64,000 bases of DNA from Gemmatimonadota bacterium (GCA_041390105.1 JAWKQO010000001.1:248001-312000); one strand, 5' to 3'. Numbered from the stretch's first letter, positions 1 through 8,611 are shown. Notes: generated from the letters alone by a model not told the origin. Made by a program: numbers and translations.

Positions 1-1
1 G

Positions 2-832
2 TTCTTCCGCTACCCACTCCTGGAGGAGGCCTCCGACCGTTTCCGATTCCCCGACGCGGGGCTCTACGACCACGAAACCCTGGTGTTCGAGCGAGACGGC
101 CAGGGTCGAGCCACGCGCGCGATCCTCGCCGGGTCGGTGGTCTTCGAGCGCCGCGCCCTCTCGGGGGAAGACGGCAGCACCTTCCGGATCAATCCGCTGC
201 GGACCGCCGAGCAGTTGCGGCCCGAGGCCCTGGCCGCTCAACCACCCGAGGAGGTCGGCGACTTCCGCGACCCGGAGCTGGTCGAGTTGGTGACGCTCGA
301 TCCGACCATCCGCCTCGACATCCGCTACGCCACCACCAACAACTTCATGGGCGAGCGGTTCTACGAGCAGCCCCGCGCTTTCCTGCAGCGTCCCGCCGCC
401 GAGGCCCTGGTGCGCGCGCACCAGGCCTTGGAGCGGCACGGCTATGGCCTGCTCGTCCACGACGGGTACCGACCCTGGTACGTGACGCGCATGTTCTGGG
501 ACGCCACTCCTCCGGATCAGCGCCTCTTCGTGGCGGACCCTTCCTCGGGGTCCCGGCACAACCGGGGTGCGGCCGTGGATCTGACGCTCTTCGACCGACG
601 TACGGGCGTGCCGGTGCAGATGGTCAGTGGGTACGACGAGTTCTCGGACCGGGCCTTCCCCGACTATCCGGGTGGCACCGACCACCAGCGCTGGCTGCGA
701 GAGCTGCTGCGCGAGGCCATGGAGGACGAGGGCTTTCAGGTGTACGAATGGGAGTGGTGGCACTTCGACTATGGCGAGTGGCGCCGGTATCCCATCCTCA
801 ACCAGACGTTCGATCAGATCCCCCCGGCGTGA
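2..832 (+). CDS. Serine-hydrolase C-terminus fused to VanX-type D-Ala-D-Ala dipeptidase, 5' truncated
   Basis: The reading frame is already open at the window edge, so the gene starts outside; an internal GTG at 83 is possible but would cut through a folded-looking segment. The first ~55 visible residues (ending GSVVFERR) resemble the small beta-rich domain (DUF3471-like) that closes many beta-lactamase-related serine hydrolases. The remainder is a peptidase M15D domain: SRHNRGAAVDL near visible residue 185 matches the zinc motif SxHxxGxAxD, and EWWHFDY near residue 253 supplies the catalytic Glu and last zinc His. The family hydrolyses D-alanyl-D-alanine, in the periplasm if exported. The dipeptidase call is firm; the fusion partner is inferred from a short remnant. 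Confidence 0.82.
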   Translation, partial: FFRYPLLEEASDRFRFPDAGLYDHETLVFERDGQGRATRAILAGSVVFERRALSGEDGSTFRINPLRTAEQLRPEALAAQPPEEVGDFRDPELVELVTLDPTIRLDIRYATTNNFMGERFYEQPRAFLQRPAAEALVRAHQALERHGYGLLVHDGYRPWYVTRMFWDATPPDQRLFVADPSSGSRHNRGAAVDLTLFDRRTGVPVQMVSGYDEFSDRAFPDYPGGTDHQRWLRELLREAMEDEGFQVYEWEWWHFDYGEWRRYPILNQTFDQIPPA

Positions 833-889
833 GGCGGCCCGCAGCGATGCGGATGCTCCGGCGCTCGGGGGAGTCTCCGCTCGCCACGG

Positions 890-1252
890 TCAGCGCGATT
901 TGCGGTCCCCGTCCGCGACCATCCAGCTGAGGATGACCGACACGATCGAGATCACCAGGGCTCCCGCGATGGCGGGCCCGAGTCCGTCCACCTGCAGGAC
1001 CGACGACAGCGCCGAGGTCAGCCAGAGCATGAGGCCGTTGATCACCAGCGTGAACAGGCCGAGCGACAGGAAGATCAGAGGAAGGGACAGTAGCTTGACC
1101 ACCGGCTTGATCATTGCATTGACCAATCCGAAGATGACGGCCACGACCAGGATGCCGAACCCATCCCCCGTCAGCGACACGCCGTCCACCAGGCGGGCGG
1201 CTGCCCACAGCGCGGCTGCATTGATGAGCAAGCGAAGAATCAGAGAGCGCAT
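890..1252 (-). CDS. Phage holin family 4 (superfamily IV) membrane protein
   Basis: A 120-aa protein made almost wholly of four hydrophobic segments, with the signature FGLVNAMIKPVVKLLSLP of the Phage_holin_4_2 (pfam04020) family. Despite the family name, these are common chromosomal inner-membrane proteins of unknown role and nothing phage-like lies nearby. The ATG at 1252 is chosen because the hydrophobic N-terminus MRSLILRLLINAAALW starts there; the frame stays open further upstream but with non-protein-like, arginine-rich composition. It is a lone minus-strand gene convergent with the dipeptidase, with a 175-bp spacer before the divergent DUF4105 gene. Confidence 0.85.
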   Translation of the reverse strand: MRSLILRLLINAAALWAAARLVDGVSLTGDGFGILVVAVIFGLVNAMIKPVVKLLSLPLIFLSLGLFTLVINGLMLWLTSALSSVLQVDGLGPAIAGALVISIVSVILSWMVADGDRKSR

Positions 1253-1427
1253 GGGTGATCTCGACCGGTTTGGGTTTCTGCGGCCGTCCCTACGGAGATC
1301 CGCGGGCGTGTGTGTCGGCGGCCGGTCGCAGCCACCGCCCGGAGAGGGGTTCAGGGGGCGCTCCGCCCGTGAGCCGGCTCCCTCCGGGGAGCCCCGCCGT
1401 CCGCACTCAAGGTAGAGCCACTCTTCC

Positions 1428-2261
1428 ATGCCCTCCAAACGCCGTGGCCGCATGTGGATCCTAGCTGCAGGTCTGGTCGTCCTCGTGGGAGCGGCCTTCT
1501 GGTTGACGCTGACGCCGCCCATCGGTGGCGACTGGGCCGATGACCATGCCGAGCTGCCGGCGGTGCGCTTCGACGGCCAGCGCGTCACCATCCAGGGCTA
1601 TCGCAACTTCACCTACCGCTCGGCGGACGAGTACGAGGCGCGCTACGAGACGCGCGAGTTGGACCTCGACCAGCTGGAGAGCGTGTGGTATGTGCTGGTG
1701 CCGTTCTCCACGGATTGGCGCGGTCCGGCGCATTCGTTCCTCAGCTTCGGCTTTGCCGATTCGACCTACGTCTCGGTTTCCGTCGAGGCGAGGCGACAGC
1801 GCGGAGAGCCCTATTCCATGCTGGGCGGTCTTCTCCATCGTTTTCAGGTGATCTACGTCGTGGGCGCGGAGCGCGATCTCCTCGGCGTGCGTGCCGTTCA
1901 CCGTGAGGACGACGTCTACCTGTACCCCATTCGGGCCACACCCGAGGGCGCCCGGGCCTTGTTCGTCGAGATGCTGCGGCGCGCAGACCAGCTACGCGAG
2001 CAGCCGGAGTTCTACAACACGCTTTTCAACAACTGCACCACCAACATCCTCGCCCACGTGAATCGGGTGAGCCCGAAGCGGATCGGCTACGGTCCCCGCA
2101 TCATGTTGCCCGGCTACTCGGATCGGGTGGCGCACGAGCACGGGCTCATCGATACCGACTTGTCCTTGGAGGCCGCGCGGGAGCGCTACCGGGTGAGTGA
2201 GCGGGCGCGGGCGGCCTGGACGGATCCCGCCTTTTCCGCCCGGATCCGGGAGACGCCGTGA
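1428..2261 (+). CDS. DUF4105 (Lnb N-terminal periplasmic domain) protein
   Basis: 277 aa with an N-terminal membrane anchor (about residues 9-28, ILAAGLVVLVGAAFWLTL) followed by a periplasmic DUF4105/Lnb_N domain. Visible family features are GPAHSFLSFGF near residue 105 and the cysteine motif FNNCTTNILAHVN near residue 205, which resembles a Cys/His active-site arrangement; the biochemical role of the family is not established. It begins a four-gene run: its stop overlaps the next start by four bases (GTGA at 2258-2261). No clear Shine-Dalgarno sequence precedes the ATG. Confidence 0.85.
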   Translation: MPSKRRGRMWILAAGLVVLVGAAFWLTLTPPIGGDWADDHAELPAVRFDGQRVTIQGYRNFTYRSADEYEARYETRELDLDQLESVWYVLVPFSTDWRGPAHSFLSFGFADSTYVSVSVEARRQRGEPYSMLGGLLHRFQVIYVVGAERDLLGVRAVHREDDVYLYPIRATPEGARALFVEMLRRADQLREQPEFYNTLFNNCTTNILAHVNRVSPKRIGYGPRIMLPGYSDRVAHEHGLIDTDLSLEAARERYRVSERARAAWTDPAFSARIRETP

Positions 2262-2968
2262 CACTACGCGTGGGAACCAGCGGATACGCGTACAAGGAGT
2301 GGAAGGGCTCGTTCTATCCGACCGACCTGAAGGCTGCGGACATGCTGGGGTTCTACGCCGACCGCTTTCAGGCGGTGGAGATCAACAACACCTTCTACCG
2401 CATGCCCAAGCTGTCTGTGTTGGAGGGTTGGCGGGCCCAGGTGCCCGACACCTTCCAGTTCGTGCTCAAGGCATCGCAGCGCATTACGCACCATAGGCGC
2501 CTCAAGGACGTTGCCGAGGAGATCGGCTACTGGGCCGATACCACGACGACCTTGGGGTCCCAGCTCGGCCCCACGCTCTTCCAGCTTCCCCCCAACTTCA
2601 AGAAGGACCTGGAGCGTCTGCAGGGATTCCTGGCGGCGCTCCCGGGTGGAGTGCGAGCGGCGTTCGAATTCCGCCATCCGTCCTGGGCCGAGGACGAGGC
2701 TGTGTTGGACATGCTGCGTGGCCACGGCGCCGCGTGGGTGGTGGCCGACTCCGGAGAGGAGGCGCTGCTGCGCGTCGAGCGTACGGCTCCCTTCGTCTAT
2801 GCGCGCCTGCGCCGCGTGGAATACTCCGATGAGGACCTGCGATTCTGGGTGGAGCGCCTGGGGCGCCTGGGCGCGGACGACCTCTACGTCTTCTTCAAAC
2901 ACGAGGACGAGGGCACAGGGCCCGCGCTCGCCAGTCGCTTCCTCCAGTTGGCCGGGGGGTCCGCGTGA
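2258..2968 (+). CDS. DUF72 (YecE-like) family protein
   Basis: 236 aa, the usual length for DUF72. The N-terminus reads RVGTSGYAYKEWKGSFYP, the hallmark G(T/C)SG(Y/W)xYxxWxGxFYP segment, followed by VEINNTFYRMP and FQFVLKASQRITH as in YecE. The fold is a TIM barrel; the activity is unknown and no reaction should be assigned. The GTG start at 2258 is supported by GGGAGA five bases upstream and by the four-base overlap with the preceding stop, so translation is probably coupled. Confidence 0.92.
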   Translation: MTLRVGTSGYAYKEWKGSFYPTDLKAADMLGFYADRFQAVEINNTFYRMPKLSVLEGWRAQVPDTFQFVLKASQRITHHRRLKDVAEEIGYWADTTTTLGSQLGPTLFQLPPNFKKDLERLQGFLAALPGGVRAAFEFRHPSWAEDEAVLDMLRGHGAAWVVADSGEEALLRVERTAPFVYARLRRVEYSDEDLRFWVERLGRLGADDLYVFFKHEDEGTGPALASRFLQLAGGSA

Positions 2969-3630
2969 CCGAGACCGTACAGATCGAGTTGCCCGACGGC
3001 TCGGCCGCCGTGTCTGGACTGTGGTCGTCCCCCTCTGGGGCCGACCTGCTCTACGTGTTCGGCCATGGCGCGGGCGCCGGCATGCGGCATCCCTTCATGG
3101 AGACGGTGGCGGACCGTTTGGCGGGAATCGGTGTGGCCACGCTGCGCTTTCAGTTCCCGTACATGGACCGCGGGAGCCGACGACCGGACCCGCAACCTCT
3201 GCTGCTGGACACGGTGCGCGCCGCGGTCCGGCACGCCCGCGTGCGCTGCGAGCTTCCCCTGCTGGCTGGCGGCAAGTCGATGGGTGGGCGCATGACCTCG
3301 CTGGCCCAGTCGCAGGCCCCGCTCGACGGCGTGCGCGGACTGGTGTTCTTCGGATTCCCACTGCACCCGGCCGGTCGGCCGGGCACGGCGCGCGCCGCCC
3401 ACCTGGCCCAGATCGAGATCCCCATGCTGTTCCTGCAGGGCTCCCGGGACGCCCTCTCGGAGCTCGAGCTGCTGGAGCCCGTGATCGAAGGGCTGAAACC
3501 AGGGGCCACGCTGCACGTCCTACAGGGAGCGGACCACGGGTTTGCGGTGCGCAAGAAGGACGGGCGAACCGCCGAGGATGTCCTCGACGAGGCCATCGCC
3601 ACCTTCGAGCGATGGCGACGAACCACCTGA
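2965..3630 (+). CDS. Alpha/beta hydrolase, dienelactone-hydrolase/KANSL3-TEX30-like
   Basis: 221-aa cytoplasmic alpha/beta hydrolase. The early GHGAGAGMRHPFM corresponds to the oxyanion-loop segment, GGKSMGGRMTS carries the nucleophilic serine, LFLQGSRDALS the acid and GADHGFAV the catalytic histidine. This layout matches the TEX30/KANSL3-like branch (often called alpha/beta family hydrolase or DUF1749-like), whose substrates are unknown. It starts at GTG 2965, overlapping the DUF72 stop in a GTGA quartet, and is the third gene of the 1428-4167 run. Confidence 0.88.
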   Translation: MTETVQIELPDGSAAVSGLWSSPSGADLLYVFGHGAGAGMRHPFMETVADRLAGIGVATLRFQFPYMDRGSRRPDPQPLLLDTVRAAVRHARVRCELPLLAGGKSMGGRMTSLAQSQAPLDGVRGLVFFGFPLHPAGRPGTARAAHLAQIEIPMLFLQGSRDALSELELLEPVIEGLKPGATLHVLQGADHGFAVRKKDGRTAEDVLDEAIATFERWRRTT

Positions 3631-3651
3631 GGCGCTGAGAGGGGAGGTGCT

Positions 3652-4167
3652 GTGAGCGACACGTGTGCGACCTGCGGGACTCCGTTGCCGGGGGGCGCGG
3701 AGCGGTGCACGCAGTGCGGGGCGCCTTTCAAGGCCGAGGTGCTTCCCGCGCGCACGCCGTCGCGCGGAGTGCTCGTCCGCGATTTCCTGGTCTTCGAGCT
3801 AAAGCTCATTCTCGATGGGGCCATGGACGTCATCCTGGGTCCCATCGCGGCCGTCGTGTTCTTCCTGGACCTGGTGGCCGGTGGGCCCCACCTCGGGCGC
3901 CGTTTCTATCGCGTGCTGCGCTTCGGCGAGCGCTGGGACCTGTGGCTCAGCCTCTATCGCTCATCGCAGGAGGCGGAGCAGCGGCCGGACGGACTCTTCC
4001 AGGCGGGGGCGCACAGCGCCGACTCCCTCATCGGTGCCGTCGAGGAGCTGATGCGGGATCCAGGCCTGCCGGAGAGGTACCGCAAGCGCCTTCAGGGGTG
4101 GGCAGGAAGCCTGTCCGAGAAGGGGGAAGGGAAGGGTTCGGGGGACCGCCGCGGACGAGGGCGGTAG
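3652..4167 (+). CDS. Zinc-ribbon protein with a hydrophobic middle segment, function unknown
   Basis: 171 aa. The N-terminus holds a compact zinc ribbon: CATCGTPLPGG then CTQCGAPF, two CxxC knuckles separated by about 14 residues. A hydrophobic stretch around residues 56-78 (MDVILGPIAAVVFFLDLVAG) may be a membrane helix. The rest is charged and ends in a Gly/Arg/Lys-rich tail. I do not recognise a family beyond the zinc ribbon. The GTG start has a good ribosome site (GGGAGG, spacing about six) and lies 21 bases after the hydrolase stop, so it closes the run that began at 1428. Confidence 0.75.
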   Translation: MSDTCATCGTPLPGGAERCTQCGAPFKAEVLPARTPSRGVLVRDFLVFELKLILDGAMDVILGPIAAVVFFLDLVAGGPHLGRRFYRVLRFGERWDLWLSLYRSSQEAEQRPDGLFQAGAHSADSLIGAVEELMRDPGLPERYRKRLQGWAGSLSEKGEGKGSGDRRGRGR

Positions 4168-4175
4168 AGAGGGGC

Positions 4176-4391
4176 CTACTTGTATCGGTAGGTGACGCGA
4201 CCACGCGTCAGGTCGTAGGGGGACATCTCCACCTTCACCCGGTCACCCTCGAGCACCCGGATGTAGAACTTGCGCATCTTGCCGGAAAGGTACGCGAGGA
4301 TCTCGTGCCCGTTCTCCAGCTGCACCCGGAAGTTCGCATTGGGAAGGACCTCGGTGACGGTCCCTTCCATCTCGATCGCGTCGTTGGCCAT
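4176..4391 (-). CDS. infA: Translation initiation factor IF-1
   Basis: 71 aa, the standard IF-1 length, and an intact S1/OB-fold: EMEGTVTEVLPNANFRVQLE, GHEILAYLSGKMRK, then VKVEMSPYDLTRGRVTYRY. IF-1 occupies the 30S A site during initiation. The start at ATG 4391 gives the canonical MANDAIEMEG N-terminus. The gene is isolated from ribosomal-protein genes here, alone on the minus strand and convergent with the zinc-ribbon gene (8-bp gap). A convincing sigma-70-type promoter lies upstream at 4430-4458. Confidence 0.98.
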   Translation of the reverse strand: MANDAIEMEGTVTEVLPNANFRVQLENGHEILAYLSGKMRKFYIRVLEGDRVKVEMSPYDLTRGRVTYRYK

Positions 4392-4429
4392 CCACTCCGC
4401 CTGTCTTGAATCGCTGAAAGCAAGGAGAA

Positions 4430-4458
4430 ATACTACCTCCCTGCCGCTGTCGTAGCAA
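4430..4458 (-). promoter_or_regulatory. Predicted sigma-70-type promoter of infA
   Basis: On the minus strand TTGCTA (4458-4453) and TAGTAT (4435-4430) are separated by exactly 17 bases, close to the -35/-10 consensus and spacing. Transcription would start near 4423, giving a leader of about 30 nt before the infA ATG at 4391. It stands out as one of the few AT-rich stretches in this GC-rich DNA. Confidence 0.6.
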
Positions 4459-4478
4459 CGAGAACCCCTGGAGGAACC

Positions 4479-5165
4479 GTGCCAGCCACCTACTTCTCGC
4501 CGGAGCTGTTCCGCTTCCTGGCCGACCTGAAGGCCAACAACGAGCGGAGCTGGTTCGAGGCCCATCGGGACCGCTACGAGCAGCACCTCAAGGGGCCGGC
4601 GCTGCGCTTCATCGAGGACTTCGCACCCCACCTGCAGAAGGTGAGCCCCCACTTCCGGGCCGACCCCCGGCCGGTGGGGGGATCCCTCTTCCGCATTCAC
4701 CGGGACGTCCGCTTCTCCAAGGACAAGAGCCCCTACAAGACGCATGTGGGGATCCACTTCCGCCATGAGCAGGCCCGGACGGCGCACGCGCCCGGGTTCT
4801 ACCTGCACCTGGAGCCGGGCCAGGTCTTCCTGGGCGCGGGGATCTGGCGCCCCGAGCGGCCTGCGCTGGAACGGATCCGGGAGCGCCTGGGCGAGGAGCC
4901 CCGGGTCTGGAAGCGGGTCCGGGACGGCAAGCGGTTCCGCGATCGCTTCGACCTGTCGGGGGAGTCGCTCAGCCGGGTGCCGAGGGGCTATGCGGCCGAT
5001 CATCCCGTGGTCGACGATCTCAGACGCAAGGACTTCATCGCCGTGGCGCCCCTGGAGGTGGAGACGGCGTGCGGGCCTGGACTCCTCAAGGAGTTGGGTG
5101 CCCTTTGTCGGGATGCGGGCCCGTTCGTCCGGTTTCTGTGCGAGGCGCTCGAGGTCGCCTTCTAG
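4479..5165 (+). CDS. DUF2461 family protein (TIGR02453-like)
   Basis: 228 aa, typical of DUF2461. Family marks are the opening YFSPELFRFLADLKANNERS, then WFEAHRDRYEQ, FRIHRDVRFSKDKSPYKTH and YLHLEPGQVFLGAGIWRP. The function is unknown; no catalytic role can be assigned. The GTG start has a strong ribosome site (GGAGGAA, six bases away). It diverges from infA, sharing the 87-bp region between 4391 and 4479. Confidence 0.93.
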   Translation: MPATYFSPELFRFLADLKANNERSWFEAHRDRYEQHLKGPALRFIEDFAPHLQKVSPHFRADPRPVGGSLFRIHRDVRFSKDKSPYKTHVGIHFRHEQARTAHAPGFYLHLEPGQVFLGAGIWRPERPALERIRERLGEEPRVWKRVRDGKRFRDRFDLSGESLSRVPRGYAADHPVVDDLRRKDFIAVAPLEVETACGPGLLKELGALCRDAGPFVRFLCEALEVAF

Positions 5166-5243
5166 GAAGCTCCGCGCGCGTGAGGGGACCCGCGCCTGGC
5201 CCCCGGGCGGGAACACGCGCCGCTCGGCCCCGCTAGTACTTCG

Positions 5244-6299
5244 GTGATGAGACGGACCACGTCGGCCTGGATGATGGTGTGGGTGGCTCTGGCCGCGACC
5301 CCAGCGGCCGCGCAGATCCGCGGGCGCGTCACGGACACGGAGGGCACTCCACTTCGGGACGTGCTGGTGGAAGCGTGGAGCTCGTCGGACCGCCTGGCGG
5401 GGACGCGGACCGACGCAGAGGGGCGCTTCACGTTCACGCGTCCCATCGCTGAACGCGCCCACAGCCTCTACCTCTATCGCTACGGCTACCAGGCGATCCG
5501 CCCGCGCGTGGAGCCGGGTCTGGTCGACTACGAGCTCCGCATGGCTGCGGATCCGGTGGTCATCGAGGGTTTGGTGGTGGATGTGGCCCAGCCAGTGTGC
5601 CGGCCCGACGAGGACGGCGAGGCCCGGGCGCTGTGGGAGGCCGCCAGCGCGCGCTACGATCGGTCGCTGGAGCGTCTCGGGATCGCCACCTATCTGGCGT
5701 CCACCATCGTGGCGCTGCCCGTGTCCGAATTGGGTCCCGTGCGGGTCGATCAACCCGGCACGGAGCAACGGGGCTCGGCTCCGCTCTTCCGCGCCAGTTG
5801 GCGCCGCCGCGTGGAGCGCAGCGGCTACGCGCGGCGGCTCTCCGCTCCGAGCCCAGACGGCATGTTCGAGGCCTGGGGGTACCCGCCGCTGGAGGCGGAC
5901 TTCTCCACGCACTTCGTGGATCCGGTCTTCGGGAAGCTGCATCGCTTCACCATCGAGGACACCACCTCCGAGGGGTGGCTGATCCGCTTCTGTCCGCGGA
6001 ACGAGGGAAAGCCCTCCATCCGGGGGATCCTCAAGATCGCGCCGGATACGACGGTGGCCTACGCGGAGTGGTCCTTCGATACGCCGGAGCCCGCGGAGGG
6101 CGCAGGCGGCAGAGTCGTGTTCGCCAGCGCCGCCCCGGGTGGACGCCGGTGGGCGTTGCCCACCGAGGGGATGTTCTGGCGACGCGGCGACGGAGGGAAA
6201 TACCGGGAGCGCTACCAGCGCTACGAGGGTTGGCTGGTCTCTCCGGGCGACTCGGTTCCCTTCTTGCCGGTCCGGGAGGGCGTGCGCGCGTCCAGGTGA
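5244..6299 (+). CDS. Secreted protein with N-terminal carboxypeptidase-regulatory-like domain
   Basis: 351 aa. A signal peptide (about residues 1-23, ending ATPAAAQ) is followed by a transthyretin-like/CarboxypepD_reg domain (IRGRVTDTEGTPLRDVLVEA ... DAEGRFTF). In larger proteins this domain precedes a TonB-dependent barrel, but here a ~230-aa region without a family I know follows, containing FCPRNEGKPSIRGIL and a beta-rich end. It is probably periplasmic or surface-attached. GTG and ATG are adjacent at 5244 and 5247; either may be used. A TAGTAC element at 5234-5239 sits only seven bases before the ATG, hinting at a very short leader. Confidence 0.8.
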   Translation: MMRRTTSAWMMVWVALAATPAAAQIRGRVTDTEGTPLRDVLVEAWSSSDRLAGTRTDAEGRFTFTRPIAERAHSLYLYRYGYQAIRPRVEPGLVDYELRMAADPVVIEGLVVDVAQPVCRPDEDGEARALWEAASARYDRSLERLGIATYLASTIVALPVSELGPVRVDQPGTEQRGSAPLFRASWRRRVERSGYARRLSAPSPDGMFEAWGYPPLEADFSTHFVDPVFGKLHRFTIEDTTSEGWLIRFCPRNEGKPSIRGILKIAPDTTVAYAEWSFDTPEPAEGAGGRVVFASAAPGGRRWALPTEGMFWRRGDGGKYRERYQRYEGWLVSPGDSVPFLPVREGVRASR

Positions 6300-6350
6300 C
6301 GCGGGAACGGGCTTGCCTGCCGGCGAGCCTTCGTGGTAAGACGTCTCCCC

Positions 6351-6869
6351 ATGAGACGACTGCTGCTACTGCGTCACGCGAAGTCGAGTTGGGATGACGC
6401 TTCCTTGGACGACTTCGAGCGTCCGCTCGCCGCGCGGGGGCGCAACGACGCACCGCGGATGGCGCGCTACCTCTGGGAGAACGATCTGCTCCCCGATGTC
6501 GCGCTTTGCTCGCCGGCCAGGCGCGCCGCCGAGACCTGGGAAGCCGTCGCGCCGCTCCTGGGCGGACGCGTTCCGGTCGAGTACGATCGCTCACTCTACA
6601 TGGCCGCGCCCTCCACGCTGTTGCGTCTGGTGCAGTCCCAGCCCCTCGAGCATTCCAGTGTGCTCGTGCTCGGGCACAATCCGGGATTGGAGGAGGCGGC
6701 CTGCCGTCTCGTGGTCGACGGGTCCGAGCGGGATCTGGAGCGCATGACCCTCAAGTATCCGACGTGCGCGTTGGCGGTGATCGACTTCCCCTGTGAGTTG
6801 TGGGGAGAGGTGGATTGGGGCCAGGGACGCTTGCAGCGTTTCGTACGCCCCAGGGACCTGAACGGCTAG
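6351..6869 (+). CDS. sixA: Phosphohistidine phosphatase SixA-like (histidine phosphatase superfamily)
   Basis: 172 aa. LLLLRHAKSSWDD carries the RHG-type catalytic motif (phospho-accepting His near residue 8) and VLVLGHNPGLEEAA the second catalytic His, the standard SixA pattern. The family removes phosphate from phosphohistidine proteins, but family members also act on small phosphates, so the substrate is inferred. ATG 6351 is preferred over an upstream GTG at 6333 because it places the catalytic core at the extreme N-terminus as in SixA. It is the first gene of a three-gene run with the membrane protein and the M20 enzyme. Confidence 0.9.
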   Translation: MRRLLLLRHAKSSWDDASLDDFERPLAARGRNDAPRMARYLWENDLLPDVALCSPARRAAETWEAVAPLLGGRVPVEYDRSLYMAAPSTLLRLVQSQPLEHSSVLVLGHNPGLEEAACRLVVDGSERDLERMTLKYPTCALAVIDFPCELWGEVDWGQGRLQRFVRPRDLNG

Positions 6870-6872
6870 CCC

Positions 6873-7298
6873 ATGACGGAGGCGCTGGGTCCGCTCCGGA
6901 AGAGCACAGGATTGTCGATCTACTATCTGGGCGGGACGATCTTCTTCTGGGGGTTGGATGCGCTCGTGCACGTTCCGGTTCGCGTAGCGCTGGCAACGCC
7001 GCTGCAGAGAGGCGCCTACTATGCGGGGCTGCTGGCCCTCGGCCTGGTCTGCCGCGCCCGCCCCCGCTGGGCTCCGGTCGTGGGCATCGTGGAGAGCACA
7101 GTGAACCTGACTCTGCTGTTCGTGGGGTTGTGGCTTCCCATCCTGGCCCTGTCCGACCAGGTGCTGGCGGGAGGGGAAGGGCAGGCACCGTTCTCGGTCT
7201 GGCGGGTCCTGAACGCCGCCCTCGCGCTGGGCGTGATGATGATCTCGCTCCGCAGGAGCGAGGCCGCCCTGGGCCGAATGGCGGGTCGCCGCCCGTGA
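6873..7298 (+). CDS. Small membrane protein of unknown function
   Basis: 141 aa with about four hydrophobic segments (IYYLGGTIFFWGLDALVHVP, YYAGLLALGLVC, VNLTLLFVGLWLPILAL, VLNAALALGVMMISL). No family recognised. It starts three bases after sixA and its stop overlaps the GTG of the M20 hydrolase (GTGA at 7295-7298), so all three genes are probably co-transcribed. Codon use and GC content match its neighbours. Confidence 0.72.
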   Translation: MTEALGPLRKSTGLSIYYLGGTIFFWGLDALVHVPVRVALATPLQRGAYYAGLLALGLVCRARPRWAPVVGIVESTVNLTLLFVGLWLPILALSDQVLAGGEGQAPFSVWRVLNAALALGVMMISLRRSEAALGRMAGRRP

Positions 7299-8611
7299 AT
7301 GCGACCCGGTCCTGGACCCGTCGCGAGTTCGTGGCGGGCGTAGGGGCGGCCTGGGCCGGCTTCGGCCTGCCCTGGCGCCCGGATGTAGTCGCTCCCCTGC
7401 GCGTCGATGCCGATCGGCTGCTGTCCTTCTTCCACGGCCTCGAGCGCTACGGCGCCACGCCCGCGGGGGGCATCAGTCGGGTGGCCTATGGCGATGCGGA
7501 TCTGGCGGCCCGGGCAGCCGTTGCCGACCACATGCGCGCGGCCGGTCTCGACGTGTCCGTCGATGTGGCCGGCAACCTGATCGGCCGGACGTCAGGCTCC
7601 GCCGATCTGCCCCCACTGGTGGTGGGCTCTCACATCGACTCGGTACCGGACGGAGGAAACTTCGACGGCCAGGTCGGATCGGCGGGGGCGTTGGAGGTAG
7701 CCCACGCGCTGCGCGAACACGGAGTGCGCCTCCGCCATCCTCTGGAAGTGATCGTCTTCCCCAACGAGGAGGGGGGGAAGACGGGATCGCGAGCCCTCGC
7801 CGGGGAGGTGGGAGCAGAGGAGCTGACGCTGATGACGGCCAGCGGGTTCTCGATCGGGGAGGGGACCCGACGCATCGGGGGAGACCCCGACCGCCTCCGC
7901 GAAGCAGCGCGTGCGCCCGGGAGTGTGGCTGCGTTCTTCGAGTTGCATGTCGAGCAGGGCGGTGTCCTGGACGCACGAGGCGTTCCGATCGGCGTGGTGG
8001 AGGGGATCGTCGGCATCCGGCGCTGGCGGGTGAGCGTGGAGGGTCACCAGAACCACGCCGGCACCACTCCCATGTCAGACCGTACCGACGCGCTGGTGAT
8101 CGCGTCCCGCATCGTCGTCGCGATCGACGAGCTCATGAAGACCACGCCTGGCACCCACGTCGGGACGGTCGGACGGATCGAGGCCTTCCCCGGTGCGCCC
8201 AACGTCATCGCCGGCCGCGTCGAGCACACGCTCGAGATACGGGACCTGCGGATGGAGGTCATCGACCAGCTCTTCGAGCAGGTGAGGATCAGGTCGGAGG
8301 CGATCGCCGGCGCTGCGGGTGGCGCTGTTCGCTTTGAACCCTTCTACATCAGCCACGCGGCACCGACGGCCGAGCCGCTCCGGCGACATATCGAGGACGC
8401 GGCGGATGCAGTGGGGCTGGTGCACCTGCGCATGCCCAGCGGTGCCGGGCACGACGCACAGAGCATGGCGCGGCTGGGGCCGATCGGCATGATCTTCGTG
8501 CCCAGCACCGGGGGCATCAGCCATTCGCCTGCCGAGCACACCGACGACGCCCGTATCGTGGAGGGTACCGAGGTGTTGCTGAACGCGCTGCTCGCGGCAG
8601 ACGCGGACTGA
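7295..8611 (+). CDS. Exported M20-family amidohydrolase (allantoate amidohydrolase / N-carbamoyl-L-amino-acid hydrolase type)
   Basis: 438 aa. A twin-arginine-like leader (WTRREFVAGVGAAWAG) suggests export. The dinuclear-metal signature is complete: GSHIDSVPDGGNFDG, FPNEEGG, FFELHVEQGGVLD, GHQNHAGTTPMSDRTDA, SGAGHDAQ and GGISHSPAE, in the order of the HyuC/AllC subfamily. These enzymes hydrolyse carbamoyl or ureido C-N bonds; the exact substrate cannot be read from the sequence. The GTG at 7295 overlaps the preceding stop and starts the leader. Most relatives are cytoplasmic, so the Tat-like leader is worth noting. Convergent with the next lipoprotein gene, stops four bases apart. Confidence 0.9.
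   Translation: MNATRSWTRREFVAGVGAAWAGFGLPWRPDVVAPLRVDADRLLSFFHGLERYGATPAGGISRVAYGDADLAARAAVADHMRAAGLDVSVDVAGNLIGRTSGSADLPPLVVGSHIDSVPDGGNFDGQVGSAGALEVAHALREHGVRLRHPLEVIVFPNEEGGKTGSRALAGEVGAEELTLMTASGFSIGEGTRRIGGDPDRLREAARAPGSVAAFFELHVEQGGVLDARGVPIGVVEGIVGIRRWRVSVEGHQNHAGTTPMSDRTDALVIASRIVVAIDELMKTTPGTHVGTVGRIEAFPGAPNVIAGRVEHTLEIRDLRMEVIDQLFEQVRIRSEAIAGAAGGAVRFEPFYISHAAPTAEPLRRHIEDAADAVGLVHLRMPSGAGHDAQSMARLGPIGMIFVPSTGGISHSPAEHTDDARIVEGTEVLLNALLAADAD

Noticed and set aside
890..1252. Holin-family protein as a prophage sign
   Set aside because: Superfamily IV members are common chromosomal membrane proteins, and no other phage gene is present.
4176..5942. Long minus-strand frame extending infA to 588 residues
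   Set aside because: IF-1 is complete at 71 aa. The extension is Arg/Pro/His-rich and antisense to the DUF2461 and secreted-protein genes.
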